The translations under genes and the position numbers were made by a program. 64,000 nt of DNA. Origin: Latescibacteria bacterium UBA6620 (GTDB lineage: Bacteria; Latescibacterota; UBA2968). Where the stretch lies: positions 191,135-255,134 of the forward strand of contig DJHM01000011.1 of the NCBI GenBank assembly GCA_002433075.1. Reading direction: 5' to 3'. This document shows, piece by piece, positions 46,233 through 55,016 of the stretch. Position 1 is the stretch's first letter. The number at the start of each line of letters is the position of its first letter. A model generated the notes under the pieces. It was not told the DNA's origin. It did not search any database and was given only the letters and a program-made list of their open reading frames with translations.

Positions 46233-46658
46233 TTGTACCGATCTTACAACCAGTCACGGGAGATGTTCGGCAGAAAGAGGCGATTCGATCCAGAACACTG
46301 GGAGATCCCGGTGGATCCCGAACACCTCTATCGATTTCCATCCAGCGAAGGGTTGCACCACGAATCCGAAGAAGACGCACGTGCCCGCCAGGAAAGGACC
46401 GACTGGGTCCGAAGAGCGTTCCCCGTCGTTGAAAAGCTCATCCAGCAGGTCTTGACCGATCGGCAGAAACAGATCGTCCGAATGTACTTCCCGGAACGGA
46501 TGACCGAAAAGGAGATCGCAGGCAAACTGGGACTGTCCACGACCAGTGTCAGCCAGCACCTGTTTGGAAAGGTTCGGGGTGGGAAGCGAGTCGGTGGAGC
46601 GATCCCAAAGCTCAGGAGAAGATTGAGCGAGGACGATGGTTGGGACGTCCGCCCGTGA
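46233..46658 (+). CDS. sigma-70 region 4-like helix-turn-helix protein
   Basis: 141 residues from TTG 46233, which follows AAAGGAG with 5-6 bp spacing; longer in-frame options to 45978 lie in non-coding-like sequence. The C-terminal half reads LTDRQKQIVRMYFPERMTEK then EIAGKLGLSTTSVSQHLFG, the region 4 helix-turn-helix of sigma factors, followed by a basic tail KVRGGKRVGGAIPKLRRR. There is no region 2, so it is not a complete sigma factor. Probably a DNA-binding regulator. Confidence 0.72.
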   Translation: MYRSYNQSREMFGRKRRFDPEHWEIPVDPEHLYRFPSSEGLHHESEEDARARQERTDWVRRAFPVVEKLIQQVLTDRQKQIVRMYFPERMTEKEIAGKLGLSTTSVSQHLFGKVRGGKRVGGAIPKLRRRLSEDDGWDVRP

Positions 46659-46683
46659 CCGAAGATCGCGTTCCCATCGGCTA

Positions 46684-48231
46684 TCACGAATCGGCGGGCG
46701 ATCCCTTGGTGAACTGAAACGCGTAGAGTTTGCAGTCCTGCAGGATGAAGCGGATCCGAATCGACTTTCCGGCCAGTCGCCCCACCCCAGGGCCATTGGC
46801 CCAGGACACCGGCATGCGCACCGAGTTTCCGCATACAAAGACCCCGTCTCGCTCGGCGTAGCCTTCGATCGGCGTGCCATATGCGTCCTGGAATTCCACC
46901 TTGGCCGAACCCCCACCACCGGTATCGACGTTCAACTCCATCCGGTTCCCTTCGAAACGCACGACCGGGGTCACGATCTCCCCACCGTCATATCCCGCGT
47001 CGGCGGACACAAATCCATCCAATCGTAGAATGGCTCGCCCGATCCCCGAAAGGCGCCCTTCCGCAGCAGGATCCACAAAACCGTCGTGGTCCCGGTTCGC
47101 GCCGGTGAAGTAGAACCACAGCTCGTCCCCTATCGGGACCGGGTTTGGCATCGCCCACACGGTGCGGGAGGAGAAACTGCCTTCGGGTCCGGGACTCAGG
47201 AAAGGTCGGCGCCCGCCGCAGCGTTGGAAGTGGATCCCGTCCCGACTGACTGAAAGACGGGCGTCAAAGCGGCTGGGACCGTAGACCTCCTGCGTTTCCT
47301 CGCGGGCGACTTCCAGATCGTCACGGACGGTCGTCACCGTTCGCTCGCGATTGAAGAAGGCCCAGTTGGCCTGAGCAAGCATCACGTAAACGCCCTGGTC
47401 GTCCGGATACTTGAAAACCGCTGCGCCGTAGTAGTCAACGGGCACCCTGCCGTAGGGTTGGTCCGGTCCCAGGGAATCCAACGCCGGGGTAACGTCGTAC
47501 GTCGATCGATCGACCTCGTCCGGCCACATCACGATCTTCTGGTTTTCCCAATGAATCAGATCGTCCGACTCGAGCCGCCTGACAGTCCGGAAGTTCTCGT
47601 TCCCTTCGGCCGTGGTGTGGCGCTTGGCGAACCAGTGCCGGGTATAGAGGACATACCGCCCAACCGAAGGGTCCCAGAAGACGATGCTCTGGGTGTCCCA
47701 GCCGCCTCGCTTCTCGAGTTGAATCCGACGCAGGAAGTTCCATTTGAGGCCATCGGGTGAACTGTGCGCGTGAAACTGCATCGCCACATCGGGATTGTAG
47801 ACTTTAGTCTGATTCTTGTAGCGCTCCTCCGGTGGCGCGTTCGGATCGATCCAGATCGAACATCCGCCCAGCTTGCTCGGAATGACGATATTGTTGGCCG
47901 TTGAGCCCTCCTCTTCGACGAGACCCAGCTCCGGTTTCTCGAAGTGAACGCCGTCGTCGGACTCAGCGTAGCCGACCCACGCCTGATCCAGAGCCCGATC
48001 ATCGATTCTGTTGACGTGATACCAGACACGAACCTTTCCGTCCACCTTCATCGCGGAGCTGTAAGGCCCGTAGTGTGTGGTCGTCGGATCTTCCAACGGC
48101 GTATCGGGACGCAGAACCGGGTCCGGACACACATACGGAGTGTTCATCAAGAGTTCCACACCACGACGTGAAGCACACAATCGGTCATCGATGAAGAGTT
48201 GTTTGCGGTCGGCGATATCAATCGGTTGCAC
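46684..48231 (-). CDS. five-bladed beta-propeller, GH32/GH43-like protein
   Basis: 515 residues from GTG 48231. Repeated blade-like segments with Tyr/Trp and Asp: AMKVDGKVRVWYHVN, WVGYAESDDGVHFEKPEL, TQSIVFWDPSVGRYVLYTRH, LSVSRDGIHFQRCGG, ELWFYFTGANRDHDG. This pattern is typical of the GH32/43/68-type propellers and relatives used on glycans. I cannot assign a catalytic triad, and there is no signal peptide. A jelly-roll-like C-terminus (VDTGGGGSAKVEFQDAYG) resembles that of some arabinanases/fructosidases. Divergent from the sialidase-like gene 75 bp away. Confidence 0.7.
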   Translation of the reverse strand: MQPIDIADRKQLFIDDRLCASRRGVELLMNTPYVCPDPVLRPDTPLEDPTTTHYGPYSSAMKVDGKVRVWYHVNRIDDRALDQAWVGYAESDDGVHFEKPELGLVEEEGSTANNIVIPSKLGGCSIWIDPNAPPEERYKNQTKVYNPDVAMQFHAHSSPDGLKWNFLRRIQLEKRGGWDTQSIVFWDPSVGRYVLYTRHWFAKRHTTAEGNENFRTVRRLESDDLIHWENQKIVMWPDEVDRSTYDVTPALDSLGPDQPYGRVPVDYYGAAVFKYPDDQGVYVMLAQANWAFFNRERTVTTVRDDLEVAREETQEVYGPSRFDARLSVSRDGIHFQRCGGRRPFLSPGPEGSFSSRTVWAMPNPVPIGDELWFYFTGANRDHDGFVDPAAEGRLSGIGRAILRLDGFVSADAGYDGGEIVTPVVRFEGNRMELNVDTGGGGSAKVEFQDAYGTPIEGYAERDGVFVCGNSVRMPVSWANGPGVGRLAGKSIRIRFILQDCKLYAFQFTKGSPADS

Positions 48232-48306
48232 TGCGACCCCTTATCGCTACTTTGTCAGCGGACCTGCGAGACGTGAGCAATCTATAACGAAAAGTGAGAG
48301 ACACCC

Positions 48307-49458
48307 GTGAAACATTCAGTGCTCTACTTTGATGAGGCTCGATACTCCAGTTTTCCTGACGTCGCGAAGGGAGAAAGCGACAGGCTCTGGGTCGGCTTCG
48401 ATTGGAATGCCCACACCCCGCTGGCACGGGGTGCCGAGGGTGCGGCAGCCTCCCACGCCGGGGGGCTGGCGGGGGGTGAAACGGGTCACGTGGAGCTCTA
48501 CTCTCCCAACGGAGGACAGAATTGGCTCGAAGAAGGGAAAGACGATCGATACCGGCCGTGCCCGGAACCACTCAGAAGTGCGGTGCTTTCCGACGGCACC
48601 CAGATCAGAATATCGAAGCCGGTCTCGACCTACCAGCCTGATCAGAAGGAGCTGTTTGAAAAGCGCGGGTTTGCAGTCGAGGTGTATCCCGAAAAGATCA
48701 ACGTCGAACATCGCCTGGAACTACGGAGGAAGAGACCGGGGGAAGAGAGCTGGGAGGTCCGTACGCTCGAAAGTGGCGAGGAGTTGCCGTTCTTCGCTCT
48801 TGCAAGGAACGGCACGGATCTGACGAGCTGCGTCCTCCAGGACGATACCATCGTGCATCAGATCTACGGGAGCGCAGAAGCCGGGGATCCGTTTCGTGCG
48901 TGGGTACTACGATCGGAGAATGCGGGCGACTCGTGGGAGATGGTGACGATGGCCTACGACGGCGATCTGAACCCGTTCAACGAAAGCTCCCTGCTGTGTC
49001 TTCCGAGCGGCCGTATCGTCGCCCTCGTCCGAACGGCCAGCGCCAGCAAGCGGATTCCCACGGATGAAAAGTATCTGTGGCAGACACACTCCGACGACGG
49101 CGGAAAAACGTGGAGCGAGATCAGAAGGACTGACATCTGGGGCTATCCACCCCATCTGTTGAGGCTGAGCAACGGCAGCGTGCTGTGCAGCTACGGCCAC
49201 CGGCGAACTCCCTATGGCATCCGCGCCTGCGTTTCCCACGATGAGTGCGAAACGTGGAACATCGAGAATGAAATCGTACTTCGTGCGGACGGATTGACCA
49301 CGAACGGAACGGTCACGGGGAAAGGTGTCGCCGCCGATCTGGGATACCCGAGAACCGTCGAGCTCTCCGACGGCTCGCTCTATACGGTCTACTACATCAC
49401 CCTTGGCGATGGCGTGACCCACGTGGCTTCCACCCGGTGGTCGCTGGATCGGGCCTAA
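48307..49458 (+). CDS. sialidase-like (BNR/Asp-box) six-bladed propeller
   Basis: 383 residues from ATG 48307. Asp-box repeats: SDDGGKTWSEI, SHDECETWNIE and SENAGDSWEM. A middle FNESSLLCLPSGRIVALVRT provides the Glu region seen in sialidases; several Arg (IRISKPV, RTVELSDG) could form the Arg triad. There is no signal peptide or lipobox. Family members cleave sialic acids or act on related sugars; many environmental homologues are of unknown specificity. It shares a divergent promoter region with the propeller gene upstream. Confidence 0.75.
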   Translation: MKHSVLYFDEARYSSFPDVAKGESDRLWVGFDWNAHTPLARGAEGAAASHAGGLAGGETGHVELYSPNGGQNWLEEGKDDRYRPCPEPLRSAVLSDGTQIRISKPVSTYQPDQKELFEKRGFAVEVYPEKINVEHRLELRRKRPGEESWEVRTLESGEELPFFALARNGTDLTSCVLQDDTIVHQIYGSAEAGDPFRAWVLRSENAGDSWEMVTMAYDGDLNPFNESSLLCLPSGRIVALVRTASASKRIPTDEKYLWQTHSDDGGKTWSEIRRTDIWGYPPHLLRLSNGSVLCSYGHRRTPYGIRACVSHDECETWNIENEIVLRADGLTTNGTVTGKGVAADLGYPRTVELSDGSLYTVYYITLGDGVTHVASTRWSLDRA

Positions 49459-49501
49459 TCCAAACGCACGTCTGGAATCTCAAAGAACCGCGCCGAGTGG
49501 G

Positions 49502-50125
49502 CTATGCCTGCCAGCCGTTGTAAACGAACGCGTTCTGGACCGGCTCGGGACTCTCTCGTTCGATTCTGTCCAGCAGGGCCAGTAGGCGTGATCTGAAATT
49601 CTCCTCAACATCCAGCTCGTTCTCAAGCCGGCTGCCCTCTTCCAGGAAATGCTTGAGATCCCTGCCCATAGCGCGTCCCTTCACCGTATGCTTGTCCAGG
49701 GCGAAATCGGGGATCTCCGGCTTACGTTGACCGATCGCGAATTCCATTTTCACGATGTTCTTCAGGTTGTCACTGGTACGATCTTTCTTCGCCGCTGCCA
49801 GATAACGTATGGCGTGGACGAAGAAGAGAGGGCGATCGCCATCCGCGTAGGGGAAGTCCTTCCGCATCTGATTCAGTGCATTGATCAGGACCGGTGCGCT
49901 GAGATCGCCGAATCCTACATCCTCCACCGAAATGGCCTGAAGCCTTCGCCACAGCTTGTCCTCGAACTGCTCGCTCGTGATATACATCTCGTAGGCGAAG
50001 GTCACCGCTTCCTCTGCCAACCCTCTCCGAATCGACTTCTGGAGCGCCGAGATGACCAGATCACCTTGAACCCCGTTCCGGGTTGTCACTCCGCTCCAGG
50101 GATCGTACACCGTAGACTCACTCAT
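49502..50125 (-). CDS. RarA/MgsA C-terminal-domain-like protein
   Basis: 207 residues from ATG 50125. The segment DLVISALQKSIRRGLAEEAV, then WRRLQAISVEDVGFGDLSAP, matches the C-terminal oligomerisation/clamp domain of RarA (MgsA, Mgs1/WRNIP1) clamp-loader-like ATPases (isAlqKSIRg...aEDVG). The AAA+ ATPase part is entirely absent and the start is well defined, so this is a standalone version rather than a 5' truncation seen here. It may regulate RarA or act at forks independently (inference). Confidence 0.7.
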   Translation of the reverse strand: MSESTVYDPWSGVTTRNGVQGDLVISALQKSIRRGLAEEAVTFAYEMYITSEQFEDKLWRRLQAISVEDVGFGDLSAPVLINALNQMRKDFPYADGDRPLFFVHAIRYLAAAKKDRTSDNLKNIVKMEFAIGQRKPEIPDFALDKHTVKGRAMGRDLKHFLEEGSRLENELDVEENFRSRLLALLDRIERESPEPVQNAFVYNGWQA

Positions 50126-50191
50126 ATCTGTTCCTGTCCGCGTGATGGTTGTTGCACCAGGTGACGCACGGGTCCACCCTGGACACCGAAG

Positions 50192-50992
50192 TCAAACCGT
50201 CTCTAGAACCGTTTCCGGATCGAGGGCTCCCTCGCCAAAAACCCTGGAGAACGTCGTTCCTTTCTTGTCACTTGCCCAGCCATCCATATAACACACGCTG
50301 AAGGCACGACGAGGCACGCGCGTCGGATTAACTTCAGACGTGTGCAGCAGTCTGTTGTGAAGAAGGATCGCGTGGCCTGCCCGACACTCGAGCGTTTCCG
50401 GTCTACGTTCCTTTAGCGCGTCCTCGACCTGATCACCATCGAGGAAAACCGTGGTGTCGTCTCCCGCGAGAAGATCGTGGCTCCCCTCGAGAACCTTGAT
50501 ACACCCGTTTGCGGCAGTCGTATCATCCAGCGCGAGCCAGACTGTGATCTCAGGTGGACGATCGATCTGGCCGAAAAAGTCGCGGTGCCACGGCAGGACC
50601 GTGCCCTGCCCAGCCGGCTTGTTCATAAACATCGCTCGAAGAACTGACACGGGCGTACCCTCACCGTACGCCCGTTGACAGATGTGATGGAAGAGTGGCT
50701 TCTGCGTGTAGGTCAGAAAAAGGGGATCGAACTCCAGTCCTTGCATCTTTCGATACGCCAGAGTCGCGCCTTTATGCCCCTTGGTCTGCGGATCCATGTC
50801 TTCATACCGACCGGTTTGCGTGTCCAGCTGCATCATGATGCGGTCGTAGGGCACGGGTGCCGTCCCCAACATGATTTCGTCGATCCGGCGACGCAGCCCC
50901 TCCAACTCCTCGTCCGTAACCACGCTGCCCAGCCGCACATAGCCACGCTTCTGGAATTCGTTCCACTCTGCGTCTTTGATGGTTCGTCGCAT
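50192..50992 (-). CDS. PhyH-family Fe(II)/2-oxoglutarate dioxygenase
   Basis: 266 residues from ATG 50992. HxD is in LPWHRDFFGQID, NGCIKVLEGSHD follows, and the distal His is in LLHTSEVNPTRVPRRAF with the 2OG-binding Arg. The N-terminal RMMMQ-like segment PYDRIMMQLDTQTGRYEDMD and LAYRKMQGLE place it in a subfamily different from the other copies in the window. It is 66 bp upstream of the RarA-C-like gene on the same strand; a functional link is not evident. Confidence 0.9.
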   Translation of the reverse strand: MRRTIKDAEWNEFQKRGYVRLGSVVTDEELEGLRRRIDEIMLGTAPVPYDRIMMQLDTQTGRYEDMDPQTKGHKGATLAYRKMQGLEFDPLFLTYTQKPLFHHICQRAYGEGTPVSVLRAMFMNKPAGQGTVLPWHRDFFGQIDRPPEITVWLALDDTTAANGCIKVLEGSHDLLAGDDTTVFLDGDQVEDALKERRPETLECRAGHAILLHNRLLHTSEVNPTRVPRRAFSVCYMDGWASDKKGTTFSRVFGEGALDPETVLETV

Positions 50993-51199
50993 TACGCCTT
51001 CCTTCCCTTTCCGCCGTTACCCTCAGGTGTCTACCGTGATGACGCGCAAGGAAAGATCTGTTACCTTGATGATCGCTTGTTGAAGTAGCCAGATAGACTT
51101 GGGAAGCCGCAAGGCCCCCAGAAAAAGCCTCGCTTTTGTCGGAAATCTTCTGGCCACTTCCTCTTTTTCTCCAGTCCCCTGGTTATTGGGGACCGGCCG

Positions 51200-51758
51200 T
51201 TACTTCGACCGCCAGCCAGGCATCTCCTTCTCGGTCGCTGCAACCCTCCTGCACCATAGATCCTTTTCGGTTGGATCGCCGTAGGCCAGTCCGTCGAGCA
51301 CTTTCAGGACGTCATCGTTGGAACCCTTGATGAGATTCATCGCGCCCGGGATCGCGGGGAAGTAGTCCAGGTCCTCGTGCAAGCAATGGATAACGGTGTC
51401 GGTCGCCGTCATCTTCTCCCGCGGTGTGCGGGCACGTGGATAATCTTTCTCGAACTTCAGAAACCCCGGCATCGCCCTGCAACCGTGGATGAGTCGCTTC
51501 TTGTAGGAATTACGATAACGACGCCAGGTCGTTTCCCATCCACACGCTCTACACGTCGCCATCCCCGCCCCGTTCTCGACCTCCAGACTCTCCTCGCAAA
51601 CCGGACAAAGTCGGGCCCGTCACGATACGGATCGCTCGGCATCGCACCATCAGGGTGATCCCAACCTCCTCGAGCAGATCTTCGTCAACCAGACCGCTCG
51701 CCTCTGACGCGTAAAGGCGAACGAGTTTCGATGGCTCGAGTGCGGGCGCCCATCTCAG
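51200..51758 (-). pseudogene. zinc-ribbon protein of unknown function, frameshifted
   Basis: The frame from CTG 51758 reads LRWAPALEPSKLVRLYASEA then DEDLLEEVGITLMVRCRAIR. A 1-bp deletion near 51617 shifts it into LCPVCEESLEVENGAGMATC then RACGWETTWRRYRNSYKKRL and onward to the stop at 51200. CPVC and CRAC would form a zinc ribbon. The N-terminal W.P...K..LY...A.G..DE.L.DEVG pattern is one I know from zinc-ribbon proteins of planctomycetes and relatives; the function is unknown. The start is CTG behind GGAGGAA, with no ATG/GTG/TTG in frame nearby, which is also abnormal. Confidence 0.65.
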
Positions 51759-51958
51759 TTCCTCCGGGCGCTGCCATCCAGATTTCCCCGTGTTCGATTC
51801 TCCCGCAGGGTTATTTCCCTGCTCGTTTCGCGTGATTCTTGGGCCGTTCCCGTCGGAACTCTCGTCGGCGTCCAGAGTCCTTTTCTTAGACGATCCAGCC
51901 GCTCCTCACGCTTCATCAGCCCACGAGGTTCACGTCGCCGACCCCAAAGGATGAGCTC

Positions 51959-52666
51959 CTGAATTACAGACTCCACAGCGAACTCGCCCTGATCCTGGGC
52001 GCAATCCTGTTTCATGGGTGTGGGGACCGTCGACCGACTGAGCCGGGACCTCTTTCCATCGAGGACCATACGCAGGTGCTGTTCTTCGGGACCGGCCGAC
52101 TGGGCCGCAATGCCTGTCTCGGGACCCATTGGGTAACCTACCGCGAGGGTTCACGGATCGAGGTCATCCTCGGTTCCACCGTATGCCCTGAATGTCGTGA
52201 CCTGGTCGCGACGGAAGTCGCCCGGGTGAACGACGCCGTCCAGGGCTATTTCGTCATGACCACCCGGCAGAGCGACGTCGTGCGCCCTCCCATCGAACCG
52301 GCAATCATCACCGTCGTTGTCCTTCCCATCCCCGAGCTCGTGGCTGACAGTATATGCGGAGATGGCGCCCTCGGCGCTTGTTCCCATCCCCTGTTCGACG
52401 ACGGTTACCTCGAGGGAGGCGAGACGTTCTATCCCGCCAACGAAAACGTGTTCGACATAAACGAAATCGGACACCTGATCGGGCTGTGCCACGTCCATCC
52501 CGAATACGAACCGGGCGGGACGATGGCTGCTGTGGGAATCGATCGCAGTCGCGCCCGATTCAGTGATGAGGAGATGGAGGCGATCCGGCGCGTCTACTCC
52601 GCGGATCTCCCCAACCGGGCGTCTGAGTCCGTCTTTCGGGAGCGCGGCCTCATCCCCGACAACTGA
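51959..52666 (+). CDS. lipoprotein with degenerate metzincin-like zinc motif
   Basis: An in-frame signal segment NYRLHSELALILGAILFHGC (lipobox F-H-G-C) points to an outer- or inner-membrane lipoprotein. The codon at the expected start is CTG 51959, 7 bp after AAAGGATGAG; the first standard start is GTG 52076, which would lose the signal. Near the C-terminus NEIGHLIGLCHVHPE replaces the metzincin HExxHxxGxxH: the first zinc His is Asn. The usual following Met is present (GGTMAAVG). It is probably an inactive or altered protease-like protein. Confidence 0.6.
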   Translation: MNYRLHSELALILGAILFHGCGDRRPTEPGPLSIEDHTQVLFFGTGRLGRNACLGTHWVTYREGSRIEVILGSTVCPECRDLVATEVARVNDAVQGYFVMTTRQSDVVRPPIEPAIITVVVLPIPELVADSICGDGALGACSHPLFDDGYLEGGETFYPANENVFDINEIGHLIGLCHVHPEYEPGGTMAAVGIDRSRARFSDEEMEAIRRVYSADLPNRASESVFRERGLIPDN

Positions 52667-52680
52667 AACGAGGATCCTCC

Positions 52681-53508
52681 CTACGACTCCTGCCTCTGAA
52701 TTGTATCCGCGCGATTCCACAGGTAAGGAGCTTCGAGCATCCGACGAGCTTCCAGGCTCCAATCATCCTCACCGCTGGGCGACGTCCGAGGGTATCCGCC
52801 ATCGGGTTCCTCACGACCGTCTTCACGATAACGCCCCACGAAAGCCATATGACCCGGAGTGTAGCGGCAGAAAAGAGCTCGACGTTCGTGGTCCGCAGTC
52901 CACGGCAGGGTACCGTGAGTGAGCGCTTCCGTAAAAATCACCGCCGCGCCAGCTTTCTGGGGGACGGGCTTCAACCACGGACCCGTTTCCTCAAAGGAAA
53001 CGAAACTGGACGGGCAGGCAAAGTTGCTCTTATGACTGCCCGGCAACACGCAGAGTCCCCCATCCCCCTCGTCGACATCGCACAATGCGTATTCGACCAC
53101 CAGAAGTTCGGAGCGGATTTGCCCGTCCACGACCTCGTAACGGATACCGGGTTGACGAGGCACCCCACCTCCGTGCAATTCGAAGGGCCCTCCACCTTCC
53201 CGCATCAGCATCGCGTGGCCGTGATCATAGCGAAATTGGCTACCTAGAAGGTCGGCCAGATAAGGAAGAATCCGCCTGTGGCCGATCAGTTGCCGAAAGG
53301 GTGCGGAGAACTGATGAAGCGGTCCGGCTGAAATCTGGCGATCGCCATTTCTCCAGATGTCGAAGAATCCATCTTCGTATCCTGGCTCACGCCAGAGATC
53401 ATACTCGTCCAGCTCTTCATTGAGAGTTTCAAGCTCCTGTCTCCGAAGCACGTCGTCGATCACCAGGAAGCCCTGAAGATCGAACAGATAGCGTTCTCTG
53501 TCGGTCAT
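52681..53508 (-). CDS. PhyH-family oxygenase with HxG iron motif (halogenase-like facial dyad)
   Basis: 275 residues from ATG 53508. The proximal metal motif is H112-G-G114 in PFELHGGGVPR, so the Asp/Glu ligand found in hydroxylases is Gly. The distal His is H198 in TEALTHGTLPW, and the 2OG-binding Arg is R209/R210 in DHERRALF. LCVLPGSHKSNF is intact. In the PhyH-fold halogenases SyrB2 and its relatives, and in WelO5, the same H-x-G/A substitution frees a site for chloride. An alternative is that another acidic residue fills the site. The N-terminus MTDRERYLFDLQGFLVIDDV is nearly identical in layout to the paralogue at 62086. Confidence 0.85.
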   Translation of the reverse strand: MTDRERYLFDLQGFLVIDDVLRRQELETLNEELDEYDLWREPGYEDGFFDIWRNGDRQISAGPLHQFSAPFRQLIGHRRILPYLADLLGSQFRYDHGHAMLMREGGGPFELHGGGVPRQPGIRYEVVDGQIRSELLVVEYALCDVDEGDGGLCVLPGSHKSNFACPSSFVSFEETGPWLKPVPQKAGAAVIFTEALTHGTLPWTADHERRALFCRYTPGHMAFVGRYREDGREEPDGGYPRTSPSGEDDWSLEARRMLEAPYLWNRADTIQRQES

Positions 53509-53684
53509 ATCCCTCTCGGTTGCTGACCTTCGTAAGGATATCGGGGCGCAATGGCAAGGTAAACCCTTGACTGCGCTCTCAACTCTCTTTAGCCTATCTA
53601 ATGGTACGAGTGAAAGTTGTGGCCGAACACCCTAGGCCGGATGGCTCCCAGTCTTGCCCCTTAACCTCTAAAGAGACCCAAAAA

Positions 53685-54752
53685 ATGGCATTGCCCGAAG
53701 AAGAACAATCGACGGCTTCCCGCGTCCTCGACGATGGCACCGAAACTCGGGACGCGAAAGGCGAATGGACACCCCGCATTCTGGGCAAGACCATGCCTTT
53801 TTCGTGGCCGATTCAGCCCCAGAAACTCGGCAAGTTCTTCCTAGGATTCCCCGGGTTCCTCTGGCCGTTCGGCGCTGCCGCCTACTATGCCCTGGGCTAT
53901 GTGACGTGGACCTACCTTCAGCCCGGGGCCCACGACCCCGCGACCTTCAGCCAGCTGAGCTTCGACTGGATCTGGCCGATGTTCGTTCGAAACTACGTGA
54001 TGCTGGCGATCGTCGGCACCACGCTGCACGGCATTCTCTACTGGCGACGTGTACAGGGGAAGCGCTTTAAATACAATTCTCGCTGGCCCGCCACCGACAG
54101 CAAGGCATTCCTGTTCAGGGATCAGGTCTGGGACAACGTTTTCTGGACGATGGTCAGCGGGGGGACGATCTGGACCCTCTATGAGGTTCTCATGCTGTGG
54201 GCCTACGGCAAGGGTTGGGCCCCCCTGATGACGTTCGCAGACAATCCGGTCTGGTTTGTCGTCCTCGCCTTCCTCCTCCCCTTCTGGCAGGACCTGCACT
54301 TCTACCTCGTTCACCGGATTTCTCACTGGAAGTGGCTCTACGACAACGCCCACTACCTGCACCACCGCAACACCAACGTGGGACCGTGGTCGGGTCTCTC
54401 GATGCACCCCATCGAGCACCTGATCTACTTCACACGATGGGTCATCTTCTTCATCATCCCCTCACATCCGATCCATATGTTCTATGTGATGCAGCGCCCC
54501 GCGCTCAACCCGGCCCTGGGTCACACCGGGTTCGACCGACTCGTCCTCAAGGACGACAGCGAAGGCATCAGTATCGATACTTTCTTCCACTATCTCCATC
54601 ACCGCTATTTCGAATGCAACTACGGCACCTCCACGGTGCCGCTGGACCGATGGTTCGGCACCCTCCACGACGGCACCCCGGAATCGTACGAGAAAATGCG
54701 TCAGGCACGGAAACTCCCAAAGGAAGCAGGAGAGGCTCCCGCCTCAGCCTAG
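53685..54752 (+). CDS. sterol desaturase/fatty acid hydroxylase superfamily membrane protein
   Basis: 355 residues from ATG 53685; a longer start at 53601 adds 28 residues of unlike sequence. Several transmembrane segments (FFLGFPGFLWPFGAAAYYAL, YVMLAIVGTTLHGILYW, VWFVVLAFLLPFWQ, YFTRWVIFFIIPSHPI). The di-iron histidine boxes are complete: HRISH, HYLHHR and HYLHHRYFE, with a further HP.EH. Members hydroxylate or desaturate sterols, carotenoids or lipid chains in the membrane. No neighbouring pathway gene helps assign the substrate. It is divergent from the HxG PhyH gene across a 176-bp gap. Confidence 0.88.
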   Translation: MALPEEEQSTASRVLDDGTETRDAKGEWTPRILGKTMPFSWPIQPQKLGKFFLGFPGFLWPFGAAAYYALGYVTWTYLQPGAHDPATFSQLSFDWIWPMFVRNYVMLAIVGTTLHGILYWRRVQGKRFKYNSRWPATDSKAFLFRDQVWDNVFWTMVSGGTIWTLYEVLMLWAYGKGWAPLMTFADNPVWFVVLAFLLPFWQDLHFYLVHRISHWKWLYDNAHYLHHRNTNVGPWSGLSMHPIEHLIYFTRWVIFFIIPSHPIHMFYVMQRPALNPALGHTGFDRLVLKDDSEGISIDTFFHYLHHRYFECNYGTSTVPLDRWFGTLHDGTPESYEKMRQARKLPKEAGEAPASA

Positions 54753-54956
54753 CCTGAAGTTTGCCGGGTCACCCAAGCGTAGGGGTTTACACCCCTCCGG
54801 CGAAGGGTGGGATCTTCCCCCAAGCATGATCGGGCAGAGCAGATGCCCCCGTTGCAACCCGTAAGACCCCCATCCGCATATACGCCAGCTCGGTAACGGA
54901 TCGCCCACGGAGACAATCTACGCCTCGATTGGGTAAAGCTTCCCGTACGAATTGTG

Positions 54957-54985
54957 TTGACATTCACCTGGGCATTCTGCATAGT
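54957..54985 (+). promoter_or_regulatory. strong sigma-70-type promoter
   Basis: TTGACA (54957-54962), a 17-bp spacer, then CATAGT (54980-54985). The -35 is consensus and the -10 shares four of six bases with it. The predicted start of transcription is near 54992, immediately before the palindrome. Confidence 0.65.
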
Positions 54986-54996
54986 GTGCGCATCGA

Positions 54997-55016
54997 ATGT
55001 TTTATTAATAAAACAT
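54997..55016. promoter_or_regulatory. 20-bp perfect palindrome, probable operator
   Basis: ATGTTTTATTAATAAAACAT is its own reverse complement. It lies 11 bp downstream of the -10 hexamer, ending just before an ATG. Position and symmetry fit a repressor binding site (HTH-dimer type). There is no T-run, and the AT-rich arms make it a poor terminator. Confidence 0.6.

Noticed and set aside
46233..46658. Complete ECF sigma factor
   Set aside because: Only region 4 is present; no region 2 sequence (DxxDxxQ-type or equivalent) exists upstream in any frame.
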